DNA of 64,000 nt. Source: Flavobacteriia bacterium (GTDB taxonomy: Bacteria; Bacteroidota; Bacteroidia; Flavobacteriales; Flavobacteriaceae). The stretch's first letter is position 1; every line of letters begins with the position of its first letter. Of this stretch, positions 46,366-54,702 are shown one piece after another. The stretch spans positions 242,656 through 306,655 of the forward strand of contig RDYL01000003.1 of assembly GCA_004293165.1 (NCBI GenBank), in the 5' to 3' direction. The position numbers and the translations under genes were made by a program. The notes under the pieces are model-generated. The model was given only the letters and a program-made list of their open reading frames with translations. It ran no database searches and was not told where the DNA came from.

Positions 46366-48051
46366 TTAGGATTCGGATTTATTAAATATTTTTTGTAGTA
46401 GTAATGAGATTCCAACAGTTAACAGCGCTCCTATAAAATTCAACCATAAATAACTTACTATATCTAAATAAAAGATATAGAATATAGTTAATTGACTAAT
46501 ACATGCTCCAATAAATACTGCTTTTCCTTTGCAATATTTGATATAAAATCCAATTAAGAATATACCTAAAACAGTTCCGTAAAATATGGAACCAATAATA
46601 TTTACTAATTGAATTAAATTTTCAAATAGCGAACTAATACAAGCAAATCCAATGGCAACAATGCCCCAAAATACAGTAAAATATTGGGTAGCGTACACAT
46701 AATGTTTGTCGGATTTAGTATTTACGTTTCGTTTATAAATATCAATTGCTGAAGTTGCTGCTAAAGCATTTAATCCAGAAGCACTTGATGACATTGCAGC
46801 ACTAAAAATAACAGCTAATAACAAACCTAAAAGCCCTTTTGGAAGGTAATTTAAGATGAAATATAGAAATACGTAATCTTTATCATTTGTTTCCGTTTTA
46901 CCATCTACTTTTGAAATGACCACCTTTGCTTTTTCTCGTAAATCTTTCTCTTTTAAGGAAAGCGCTACCATTTGTTTTTTAAGCGTTGGATTTTCGTATT
47001 CGTTGTGTTTTAGTTGTTCAATGTATATTTGATTAACGATTTTTTTGTCTGTATTCAATTCTGCCAACTTTTTTTCTAAATTTTCATAGGCTTCCTTTTG
47101 ATTAGAAGTTCTTACTTTTTCAACATTTGTAGGATTAAAGTGCAAGGGTGCATCATTAAACTGAAAGAAAACAAATACTAAAACGCCAGTTAACAAGATA
47201 AAAAACTGCATCGGAACTTTTAAAATTCCGTTCATAATTAATCCCATTTGGCTCTCTTTTACTGATTTTCCAGATAAATATCGGCCTACTTGCGATTGAT
47301 CGGTGCCAAAATAAGAAAGCATCAAGAAAAAACCACCGGTTATTCCACTCCAAAAAGTATAACGAGTTTCTGGATTATAAGAAAAATCTAAAATATCCAT
47401 TTTACCATTGGCGCCTGCAATATGAAGCACATTTGTAAAATCGACATCTTCGGGAAGATTGGTTAGAATGTAAAAGAAGATGATAAACATCCCCGACATA
47501 ATTACAAACATTTGTTGTTTTTGAGTAACGTTGACGGCTTTTGTTCCGCCAGTAACAGTATACAGAATTACTAAAATACCTATGATGATATTAAGCATAT
47601 TCAAATTCCATCCTAAAAGAGCTGATAAAATTATTGAAGGCGCATAAATAGTAATTCCGGTGCCTAATCCTCTCTGAATTAAGAAAAGAGCAGCTGCTAA
47701 TGTTCTTGTTTCAATATTGAAGCGTTGCTCTAAATATTCGTAAGCGGTGTAAACCTTTAGTCGATGGTATATTGGAATAAAAGTGTAAGCAATTACAATC
47801 ATTGCTAATGGTAATCCGAAATAGAATTGCACAAATCCCATTCCGTCATGATATGCTTGGCCTGGGGTTGATAAAAAAGTAATTGCACTGGCTTGTGTAG
47901 CCATAACTGAAACTCCAACAGTAAACCAAGGCGTTTCGTTGTTATCTAATAAATAGTCTTTTACATTGGCGCTTCCTTTAGTTTTTAGAATTCCGTAAAT
48001 GACTATAAACGATAAAGTGACTGATAGTACTATCCAATCTAAATTTTCCAT
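46366..48051 (-). CDS. Sodium:solute symporter family protein
   Basis: Polytopic transporter of the SSS family, 561 residues with about 13 helices. It begins with LDWIVLSVTLSFIVIYG and contains the ITGGFFLMLSYFGTDQSQVGRYLSGK segment typical of SSS proteins. A large charged insertion (about 312-385, with coiled-coil character) lies in a loop. The solute is unknown. It starts 1 nt after a 33-codon membrane ORF and follows the PIG-L deacetylase gene, suggesting uptake of a sugar or amino sugar. Confidence 0.92.
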   Translation of the reverse strand: MENLDWIVLSVTLSFIVIYGILKTKGSANVKDYLLDNNETPWFTVGVSVMATQASAITFLSTPGQAYHDGMGFVQFYFGLPLAMIVIAYTFIPIYHRLKVYTAYEYLEQRFNIETRTLAAALFLIQRGLGTGITIYAPSIILSALLGWNLNMLNIIIGILVILYTVTGGTKAVNVTQKQQMFVIMSGMFIIFFYILTNLPEDVDFTNVLHIAGANGKMDILDFSYNPETRYTFWSGITGGFFLMLSYFGTDQSQVGRYLSGKSVKESQMGLIMNGILKVPMQFFILLTGVLVFVFFQFNDAPLHFNPTNVEKVRTSNQKEAYENLEKKLAELNTDKKIVNQIYIEQLKHNEYENPTLKKQMVALSLKEKDLREKAKVVISKVDGKTETNDKDYVFLYFILNYLPKGLLGLLLAVIFSAAMSSSASGLNALAATSAIDIYKRNVNTKSDKHYVYATQYFTVFWGIVAIGFACISSLFENLIQLVNIIGSIFYGTVLGIFLIGFYIKYCKGKAVFIGACISQLTIFYIFYLDIVSYLWLNFIGALLTVGISLLLQKIFNKSES

Positions 48052-48052
48052 A

Positions 48053-48154
48053 TTAAGTATAAATTTCCATTAATAAATAGAAAATCAAAATGTAGATAGC
48101 ATTCAAAATCAGTACAATGCTATAACTTTTTTTCCATCTGTGTTTTTCTTCCAT
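48053..48154 (-). CDS. 33-residue single-pass membrane protein upstream of the symporter
   Basis: Short reading frame MEEKHRWKKSYSIVLILNAI and so on: a basic cytosolic N-terminus followed by one membrane helix (about 11-29). Its stop is 1 nt before the symporter ATG, so the two are probably translationally coupled. The charge pattern and position suggest a small accessory subunit. It is too short to be identified by homology here. Confidence 0.6.
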   Translation of the reverse strand: MEEKHRWKKSYSIVLILNAIYILIFYLLMEIYT

Positions 48155-48162
48155 AAAGTTTT

Positions 48163-48195
48163 TTGTTTCAGGTTTTTCAGGTTTCAGATTCAAAA
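48163..48195 (-). repeat. Leader repeat upstream of the 33-residue membrane protein gene
   Basis: On the minus strand it contains TGAATCTGAAACCTG, AAAAACCTGAAAC and A-rich spacer, ending about 8 nt before the start codon. It belongs to the same family as the leaders of rnz, phrB and the prenyltransferase. Confidence 0.6.
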
Positions 48196-48215
48196 TCAAG
48201 TTCCATTATCCATCA

Positions 48216-50660
48216 TCAATCCAAAGCAATCATGTTTGCTAATAATCTATAAGCGCCACTTACACCTTCTGGAAGTTCTCTAAAGAAACTCAATCCAGTA
48301 TAAATGTAATTTCCTTTTCCGTGTTTTGCGATTAATAAGGCTCCTTTTTTTGGAGTTTCTCCTTCGTCATTGGAAGCTAAAATAGGAATAAATTCTGAAC
48401 TCCATTTATTTGGATAATATAAACCTTGTTCTTGAACCCAACCAGTGAAATCTTTTTCAGTAATTTTATTCGGTTGATTAAGTACTTTATGATTTGGCGT
48501 TAAGAAAGTAACTTTCGCATTTTCATCGGTTACTCGATCTCTTGATAATTCTAAATTATAAGGAGCTATTTCTTTAGTAGTCAGGTTGTTTGTGGTGTTG
48601 TATTGCACAATGACATTCCCGCCATTAAAAACGTAATCAAACAATATTTTGTTTTTAAATTTTAATTCGTCAACCACATTAAAAGCTCGAATCCCTAAAA
48701 TGATTGCGTCATACGATTTTAAATTTTCAGCAGTAATTTCATTCGGATTTAAATTGGTAACCTGAAAGCCTAAATTTTCTAGATTTTTATTCACTTCATC
48801 ACCAGCGCCCATGATGTAACCAATATTTTTTCCTTTTGTAGCAATGTCTAATTTTACCGCTTTGGCTGCTGAAGTAATTAAAATAGTTTGTTTTGGAATA
48901 TGTGGATATTGAATCGTAATCAATTCTTTATCTAAAGTTCCGTTTGAAGTAGCAATTTGCGCCACTAATTTTGTAGTAATTTCGGGTTTAGAAGGATAAA
49001 TTTTGAACGAGAATTTTCGCTCTTCATTTTTTGCTTCTATTGTAAATGGAATTTCTTGGGGTTCAATTTTCCAATCAGTAGGAATTACTACAGATAATTT
49101 TCCTGAAGCATTTGCTTTATGTGCTTTCACTTTAACTGAAATTTCTTTGGGTTGAGTTGAGTTAAAGATTAAAACTTTTGATTCAATAGTTGATGTAAAT
49201 TCAGGAAGAATTTTGAAGGGAACATACGTTTCACCATCGTCTGGATTATTGAATTTATAACAAATGTTCTTTACAAATTCGATTGTTTTTCCTTCAATTT
49301 CAATTGTAAAAATCACCGGAAAGGAAGTTGAAACTTCGGGTAAAATACGAATCGATTTATCTGAAACCTGATACATTCCTTCAGTTTGTTGTTCTTTTAG
49401 CCAAAATAAATTCGAATAATCAACGGCATTACCAACCTCAACATCTTTGAATTGAAAATTTACTTTTTCGTTATTTTTTAAAGGTTTGTTTTGAGTTTCG
49501 TTTTTGATATTTAAAGCGTTAACCGAAATCAATTTCACATTTGACTGACTGCGATTTATTACTTCCAATTGCAGATTAAATTTACTGTCTTTCGTAATTG
49601 TTTCTGTATCGGCAAGTGCTTCCATAAATAAACCACTACAAGCTTCAATAATTTTGATAATTTGCTTGGATTTAATTTCTTTCCAATGGGAGTCTTCCAA
49701 TTTTTGAATCAAATCATACGCTTTGATTAAATTTGGAATGTGTATTGATGGATTTCCAAAGTTGAAATTTTTCTCAATTTCGTTTAGTAATTTTCCAATT
49801 TCATTGCCGCCTTTTACTCGATTCCATGACGTATCAATTCCTTCAAAAAGATTGGTATTACTTGGTAAATTTCCTTTTAATAGTTCTAAATATTCGGTTT
49901 CGTCGCCACGACTTCCTAAAGTTCCAAAGCCTTGACATTTGTGCTGACTTCTGCTTAAAGCCGCGATTTCGTTGTTACTTTTTCCTTTTAACGGATAATA
50001 AACGTTTGAATTTATAGCTAATAATTTTGATTTATCGGCTGCATCAAACGCTTCTTGGCTTCCGTAAAACCACCAAGAAGTGTTGAAAAATATTCGTTTA
50101 GGTTGGTATTTTACTAAATCATAGGCTTCCAAACTCAACATAGCCGAAGCCGTATGGTGTCCGTGGGTTGTTCCAGGCGTGTTATGACTAAAACGATTCA
50201 CAATAATGTCTGGACGAAAGGTTTCAATTACTTGAATAACGTCTTCCATTACCTCATTTTTATTCCAAATAGCAAATGTTTCATTTGGTTCTTTAGAAAA
50301 TCCGAAATCATTGGCGCGTGTAAAAAACTGTTCGCCACCATCAATTCTTCTAGCAGCTAGTAATTCTTGTGTTCTAATAGCACCTAATTTTTCTCGTAGT
50401 TCCGTTCCAATTAAATTTTGACCTCCATCGCCACGAGTTAATGATAAATAGGCTGTTTGTGCGTGGTAATGATTTGAAAAATAGGTGATAAGTTTAGTGT
50501 TTTCATCATCTGGATGTGCAGCAACATACAATACTTTGCCTAAGAAATTAAGCTTTTGAACTTGCTCATAAATTTCAACGGAACTTAATTTTTGTGGGGC
50601 TTGCGCAAATGTTATGATTGAAATTAAAAATATAAATATTGAAGTAAAGCTTCTGTTCAT
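48216..50660 (-). CDS. Exported PIG-L family deacetylase, large form
   Basis: An 814-residue exported protein: signal peptide (about 1-19), then an LmbE/PIG-L N-deacetylase domain (about 35-250) with zinc motif AAHPDDEN (about residue 46) and later HHTASAM. Beta-rich regions follow (about 345-590). The C-terminal domain (about 600-814) has a GATase-like pattern (DAIILGIRAFNV, then GGNVIVQYNTT). PIG-L enzymes remove acetyl groups from GlcNAc-containing substrates. It is upstream of the small membrane ORF and symporter, so the unit may handle amino sugars. Confidence 0.9.
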   Translation of the reverse strand: MNRSFTSIFIFLISIITFAQAPQKLSSVEIYEQVQKLNFLGKVLYVAAHPDDENTKLITYFSNHYHAQTAYLSLTRGDGGQNLIGTELREKLGAIRTQELLAARRIDGGEQFFTRANDFGFSKEPNETFAIWNKNEVMEDVIQVIETFRPDIIVNRFSHNTPGTTHGHHTASAMLSLEAYDLVKYQPKRIFFNTSWWFYGSQEAFDAADKSKLLAINSNVYYPLKGKSNNEIAALSRSQHKCQGFGTLGSRGDETEYLELLKGNLPSNTNLFEGIDTSWNRVKGGNEIGKLLNEIEKNFNFGNPSIHIPNLIKAYDLIQKLEDSHWKEIKSKQIIKIIEACSGLFMEALADTETITKDSKFNLQLEVINRSQSNVKLISVNALNIKNETQNKPLKNNEKVNFQFKDVEVGNAVDYSNLFWLKEQQTEGMYQVSDKSIRILPEVSTSFPVIFTIEIEGKTIEFVKNICYKFNNPDDGETYVPFKILPEFTSTIESKVLIFNSTQPKEISVKVKAHKANASGKLSVVIPTDWKIEPQEIPFTIEAKNEERKFSFKIYPSKPEITTKLVAQIATSNGTLDKELITIQYPHIPKQTILITSAAKAVKLDIATKGKNIGYIMGAGDEVNKNLENLGFQVTNLNPNEITAENLKSYDAIILGIRAFNVVDELKFKNKILFDYVFNGGNVIVQYNTTNNLTTKEIAPYNLELSRDRVTDENAKVTFLTPNHKVLNQPNKITEKDFTGWVQEQGLYYPNKWSSEFIPILASNDEGETPKKGALLIAKHGKGNYIYTGLSFFRELPEGVSGAYRLLANMIALD

Positions 50661-50691
50661 TTTTATCGATTTGTTTCAAAAATAAGGAAAT

Positions 50692-50724
50692 AAAAAAAAG
50701 GAAGTTTTAATTGCTTCCTTTTTA
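50692..50724 (-). terminator. Terminator of the mscS-maf operon
   Basis: AAAAAGGAAG pairs with CTTCCTTTTT around a 9-nt loop. It lies just downstream of the MscS-like gene on the minus strand. Confidence 0.8.
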
Positions 50725-50743
50725 ACATTATTTTGTAATTGTT

Positions 50744-51280
50744 TTAATCAAAAAATTCTCTTTCTTCTGAATTATTTTTTAGCACCGAAATGCCTTTTTG
50801 CATCAATAAATTGTTGGGATAGGTTATCATTTCACCGTCCGAAGATTTTAAAATGATATAAAAAGCTTTGATGTCTTCAATTTCACCATCAATAGGAAAA
50901 TCTTTATCGTGAATTTTTATTTTGTCTCCAATTTTAAATGGATACGAAAAGAATATAATTATTCCAGCCGTAATGTTGCTTAAAATAGACCATTGTGCAA
51001 ACGAGGCTACACCTACCACTGCAAAAACGGAAGAGATAAACAATAAAATTTGATCTTTTTTAACTCCCCAAATAATTACAATAGAAATGAAAGCTAAAAC
51101 ACCTAATAATAAATTGATGTATTTTACTACTAGGTTGGTACGATGCTCTAATATTTCGTTTAAATTGGCATATTTACGAACAAGTTTAGTAAAGCTTATT
51201 CTTAAAATAAAGTAAACCATCACAACAATTAATGTTGCAATTTCTTGATCTAAATAGGGATTATTGATTAGTTTAAGCAT
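50744..51280 (-). CDS. MscS-type mechanosensitive channel domain protein
   Basis: A compact 178-residue MscS-family membrane protein: helices at about 14-30, 52-70 and 78-110 with the pore-lining segment and SNITAGIIIFFSYPFKIGDKI, then the beta domain (about 118-165) with YPNNLLMQKGI. It lacks the large C-terminal cage domain of E. coli MscS. It overlaps the maf gene by 8 nt and is the last gene of a leftward five-gene operon. Confidence 0.9.
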   Translation of the reverse strand: MLKLINNPYLDQEIATLIVVMVYFILRISFTKLVRKYANLNEILEHRTNLVVKYINLLLGVLAFISIVIIWGVKKDQILLFISSVFAVVGVASFAQWSILSNITAGIIIFFSYPFKIGDKIKIHDKDFPIDGEIEDIKAFYIILKSSDGEMITYPNNLLMQKGISVLKNNSEEREFFD

Positions 51281-51857
51281 ACTGCATTAATTTATGAAAT
51301 AACATTTCTGTGGGTAAACCTACCACATTGGTATAAGACCCTTCAATATTTGAAATTCCGATTAGACCAATCCAGTCTTGAATTCCGTAGCTTCCTGCTT
51401 TATCGAAAGGTTCGTAATGCTCTAAATAGTAGCTAATAGCCTCGTCGGATAAGCTAGAAAAAGTAACCTTGGTAATGCAATGAAAAACTTCTGTTTTGGC
51501 AATAGATTTCAAACAAACAGAGGTAATCACTTCGTGTGTTTGATTGGCTAATTGTTGCAACATTTTAAATGCATCATCATAATCTCTTGGTTTGCCTAAA
51601 GCTTTTCCGTTTAACCAAACGATGGTATCACTCGTGACTAAAACATCGTTTTCTTCCAATTCATTTTCGAAAGCACTTGCTTTTAATTCAGCTAAAAAAT
51701 TGGTTATTTCTGCTCCTTTTAAGTGCTCAGGATACACTTCTTCAATTTCTTTTAAGCGAATGATGTAATGCAAATCCATTTCTTTAAAGAATTGCTGTCT
51801 TCTTGGCGAACCTGAAGCCAAAATGATGTTGATTTTATTTAGTTTTTCTTTAAGCAT
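51273..51857 (-). CDS. maf: Maf family nucleotide pyrophosphatase
   Basis: A 194-residue Maf/YhdE-type dTTP/UTP pyrophosphatase. Signature ASGSPRRQQFFKEM near residues 14-27, SDTIVWLNGKALGKPRD and EHYEPFDKAGSYGIQ are all present. It overlaps the upstream prenyltransferase gene by 8 nt and the downstream MscS gene by 8 nt. Confidence 0.95.
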   Translation of the reverse strand: MLKEKLNKINIILASGSPRRQQFFKEMDLHYIIRLKEIEEVYPEHLKGAEITNFLAELKASAFENELEENDVLVTSDTIVWLNGKALGKPRDYDDAFKMLQQLANQTHEVITSVCLKSIAKTEVFHCITKVTFSSLSDEAISYYLEHYEPFDKAGSYGIQDWIGLIGISNIEGSYTNVVGLPTEMLFHKLMQYA

Positions 51858-52773
51858 TAGCTAATTTTAAGTTGAAAACAATTATCGCTACAGATAATAT
51901 TCCGAAAAATAGAATGATTTTTAAAACCAAACTTAAGTGATGCAATTGTTTTTTAGTTTCAGCATTCATTAATTTTACCCCAAAATAAATTAGCGGGCCT
52001 ATGATGAAAACCATGGTGTAATATATTACATAATCTAATTCAAATAAGTTACTGTTTATGTAATACGCCAACATTCCAATCGAAATTACAGTTAATATTC
52101 CAACGATTATTTTTGTTTTTGGAATTCCAATAGTAATAGGCAAGGTGTTGATTCCAGATTGATAATCGCCATCCATATCCTCTAAATCTTTCACAATTTC
52201 ACGAATCAAATTGATGATAAAAGCAAAAATGGCATAATCCATTAAAATAGAAAAAGCTTCTTTCATTCTAAAACGATTATCTGCATCTATTGCAGGTAAA
52301 ATATCGAATAAGCCAATAATTATAATACTTGTAGAAAGCAGTAATGCTACTACAACGTTTCCAAGAACTGGAATTTGTTTAAAACTTGTAGCGTACATAT
52401 ACAAAAGTGTAGCTACCAGGATAAACATAGAGGCAAAAGTAGGTTTGTAAATCACATTGGATAAATAAAATCCAATTCCAACGCCAACGATGGTTAGCCC
52501 AATGTACCAATTATAAGCCATTGTTTCCGAAATAGAAACACCCACCACACGGTTTTGCGGTTTTGCAATTTCGTCGGTTTCCTGATCCATGATATTATTA
52601 ATTACATATCCACCAGCGGCCACACAAACAGTAGCAATCACTAATAAAATATAATTAAAATCGGATAAGGCTAAATCAACATAGGATTGTTCTAAAAATA
52701 AATAACGAAATACCAATTGCATAAAGGCTAGCATTAGTAAGTTTTGGTATCGAATGAGTTTTAAGTATTTCAT
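51850..52773 (-). CDS. UbiA-family geranylgeranylglycerol-phosphate geranylgeranyltransferase
   Basis: Integral membrane prenyltransferase of 307 residues. The two Asp-rich motifs are NNIMDQETDEIAKPQNR (about 59-75) and DLEDMDGDYQSG (about 196-207), which bind the prenyl diphosphate through Mg. Flavobacterial members are annotated as geranylgeranylglycerol-phosphate geranylgeranyltransferase, but the true acceptor here is uncertain. The leader contains the AACTTGAAAC-type repeat nearly identical to that of phrB. Confidence 0.88.
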   Translation of the reverse strand: MKYLKLIRYQNLLMLAFMQLVFRYLFLEQSYVDLALSDFNYILLVIATVCVAAGGYVINNIMDQETDEIAKPQNRVVGVSISETMAYNWYIGLTIVGVGIGFYLSNVIYKPTFASMFILVATLLYMYATSFKQIPVLGNVVVALLLSTSIIIIGLFDILPAIDADNRFRMKEAFSILMDYAIFAFIINLIREIVKDLEDMDGDYQSGINTLPITIGIPKTKIIVGILTVISIGMLAYYINSNLFELDYVIYYTMVFIIGPLIYFGVKLMNAETKKQLHHLSLVLKIILFFGILSVAIIVFNLKLANA

Positions 52774-52785
52774 GTTTGTTTTTTT

Positions 52786-52926
52786 GTTTCAAGTTTCAGG
52801 TTACAAGTTTTTTACACAGAGCTTCACCGAGTTTTTTTGATTTGGATTATGTTGAAAGAGATACGCTGAGACGTTTCACTTTTTTAAGCAAAACATCCGT
52901 CTTCCAGCAACCATCCACCAGCATCC
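52786..52926 (-). repeat. Repeat-rich leader between kdsC-like and prenyltransferase genes
   Basis: Two repeat families in one 159-bp spacer. 52786-52812 carries AACTTGTAACCTGAAACTTG on the minus strand. 52892-52926 carries GGATGCTGG and GGTTGCTGGAAG segments, like the block at 22425-22451. Between them is a CACAGAG...ACGCTGAGACG-like stretch. Low-complexity, non-coding. Confidence 0.65.
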
Positions 52927-52932
52927 AATCAA

Positions 52933-53460
52933 TTAATCAAACTTCGCATCAAAATGTTCCATCCATTTGCCTTGCACTTTCATAACTTGTTCAATGACAT
53001 CACGGACGGCACCTTTTCCGCCTTCTACATGCGAAATGTATTTAGAAATTCCTTTTATTTCAGGAACTGCGTTTTGTGGACAAGTTGGTAATCCTACCAA
53101 TTGCATTACATGATAATCCGGAATGTCGTCACCCATATATAACACATTTTCAGGTTTGATATTGTAAATGTCTGTGAATTCTTTAAACGTTTCTACTTTG
53201 TTTGGAACGCCTAAATGAATATCGGTAATGCCTAAATTTCTTAATCGTACACGAACACCTTCATTGCTTCCGCCTGAGATAATACAAACCGTATAGCCAT
53301 TTTCAACAGCAGCTTTCATGGCATAACCGTCTCTGATGTTCATATTGCGAAGCATTTCACCTGTTGGGGTTACGTGTATAGTTCCATCGGTTAACACTCC
53401 GTCTACGTCGAAGACAAAAGTGGTGATTTCGTTCATGAGTTCTTTATAACTTTTTGACAT
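52933..53460 (-). CDS. kdsC: KdsC-like HAD phosphatase (KDO 8-phosphate phosphatase)
   Basis: Cap-less HAD phosphatase of 175 residues. Motif I is FVFDVDGVLTDGTIHV (about 11-26), with IISGGSN as motif II and LYMGDDIPDYHVM as motif IV, the KdsC pattern for 3-deoxy-D-manno-octulosonate 8-phosphate in lipopolysaccharide core synthesis. It overlaps the DUF2520 gene by 17 nt. Other sugar-acid phosphates are possible. Confidence 0.9.
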   Translation of the reverse strand: MSKSYKELMNEITTFVFDVDGVLTDGTIHVTPTGEMLRNMNIRDGYAMKAAVENGYTVCIISGGSNEGVRVRLRNLGITDIHLGVPNKVETFKEFTDIYNIKPENVLYMGDDIPDYHVMQLVGLPTCPQNAVPEIKGISKYISHVEGGKGAVRDVIEQVMKVQGKWMEHFDAKFD

Positions 53461-54202
53461 GTTGTATCGATTGGGTAAGTAATTGATAAAGGTTTTTATA
53501 TTCTGGATTTTCTATAAAATCTAAATGTTTTTCAATGGTTTTGGTGTCGTTTCGTAAGGCTGGACCCGTTTGTGCTTCTCTTGGTGAAAGTTCCGTAATT
53601 TTATGAGCTGTTTCCTGAATTAACGGATGCAACACTTCAAAAGGAACGTTGTTTTCTTGGCAAATTTCATTTCCGATTTCGTATAAATGATTTACAAAAT
53701 TACAAACAAAAACGGCTGCAACGTGTAAACTTTTTCTTTGTTCAGAATTGATTCGAACCACTTTTTGCGAGATACAATTGCCTAATTTTTCCAAAAGTTG
53801 ATAATCGTCTTGATTTTCAGCTTCTAAACAAATTGGAATAGGAGCGAAGTCGATTTTTTTTTCTTTGGTAAAGGTTTGTAGTGGATAAAAAACGCCTTTT
53901 CTGTTTTTATCATTCAATACAGAAAGTTCCGACGAACCCGAAGTATGCACCACCAAACGATTTTCAAACGGTAATTGCGCAGCAACTCCCGCAATCGCAT
54001 TATCAGAAACTGAAATAATATACAAATCAGCTTCTGTAATTTTTTGATAATCAGAAGTAATTTTGGTTTTAGGTAATAAATGCGATAAATGACTTGGGTT
54101 ACGAGCAAATGCTTGCACCAAATCTACATTTTTAGCTTGCAACAACACCTGAATTAAATGTTGTGCCACATTTCCTGAACCGATTAAAACTACTTTTATC
54201 AT
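53444..54202 (-). CDS. Rossmann-like and DUF2520 domain protein
   Basis: A 252-residue protein with an N-terminal NAD(P)-binding Rossmann domain (VVLIGSGNVAQHLIQVL, residues 4-20) and a C-terminal helical DUF2520 domain (about 130-250) with HVAAVFVCNFVNHLY. It resembles ketopantoate reductase/6-phosphogluconate dehydrogenase-type folds, but the substrate is unknown. It is the first gene of the operon that runs to mscS. Confidence 0.9.
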   Translation of the reverse strand: MIKVVLIGSGNVAQHLIQVLLQAKNVDLVQAFARNPSHLSHLLPKTKITSDYQKITEADLYIISVSDNAIAGVAAQLPFENRLVVHTSGSSELSVLNDKNRKGVFYPLQTFTKEKKIDFAPIPICLEAENQDDYQLLEKLGNCISQKVVRINSEQRKSLHVAAVFVCNFVNHLYEIGNEICQENNVPFEVLHPLIQETAHKITELSPREAQTGPALRNDTKTIEKHLDFIENPEYKNLYQLLTQSIQHVKKL

Positions 54203-54290
54203 TGGGTAAAAATAGTGAATTTTAATTTTATTTTAGTTAAAAATTATACAGGTTTTAGAACGAGATAAGTCTAAATTTTTGAAGTATAGC

Positions 54291-54305
54291 AAACCTGTCA
54301 GGTTT
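54291..54305. repeat. AAACCTG-T-CAGGTTT palindrome
   Basis: Perfect 7-bp-arm palindrome with a single central base; a related ACAGGTTTT lies at 54248-54256. I recall such CCTGTCAGG elements as dispersed intergenic repeats of flavobacteria. No gene is within 60 bp. Confidence 0.6.
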
Positions 54306-54370
54306 TAATTAGGAAATATTTGTAAAAATTTCTTTGTTACCATTTTTTTCTTTACTGAAATTTTGATGAT

Positions 54371-54490
54371 ATGGAAAAACTTTACATTTTATTATTTTTT
54401 ACTATTGATTTTTCTGCTAATGCGCAGGTTGTGAATATACCCAATGCTAATTTCAAAGTGAGTTTTTTGAGTGCGAACAGATATCTTTAG
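54371..54490 (+). pseudogene. Remnant of a secreted leucine-rich-repeat protein gene
   Basis: A 39-codon frame starts MEKLYILLFF, has a signal peptide ending NAQ and continues VVNIPNANFKVSFLSAN before a stop. NIPDANFK-type sequence directly after a signal peptide is the usual start of large type IX-secreted LRR proteins in flavobacteria. The rest of the gene is absent. This is a 5' relic in an otherwise gene-free spacer of about 500 bp. Confidence 0.6.
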
Positions 54491-54544
54491 GCTTTAACAC
54501 AAACACTTTTGTGCTAATGCTAAGTTTGTGAAGGAATAGTTTTG

Positions 54545-54615
54545 TGTCATTTCGACGAAGGAGAAATCACATTATCTAATTACTTTATGCGATTTCTCCT
54601 TACGTCGAAATGACA
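54545..54615. repeat. Inverted repeat TGTCATTTCGACG...CGTCGAAATGACA
   Basis: Arms of 24 and 25 nt (54545-54568 and 54591-54615) match at all positions except one inserted T; the loop is 22 nt. The arms contain GGAGAAATC/GATTTCTCC. It is a dispersed-repeat type (REP/MITE-like) that I recall from many flavobacterial genomes. It is non-coding. Confidence 0.75.
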
Positions 54616-54632
54616 ATAGGAACTTTAGATAT

Positions 54633-54671
54633 AAAAAAACTCCCGATTCATTTGAATCGGGAGTTTTTTTA
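54633..54671. terminator. Terminator of pheT
   Basis: AAACTCCCGATTCA pairs with TGAATCGGGAGTTT around a 2-nt loop, with A and T tracts at the ends. It lies 30 nt past the pheT stop on the minus strand. Confidence 0.9.
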
Positions 54672-54702
54672 TACTGTAAACTGCGACTGTTTTCTGAACA
54701 CT

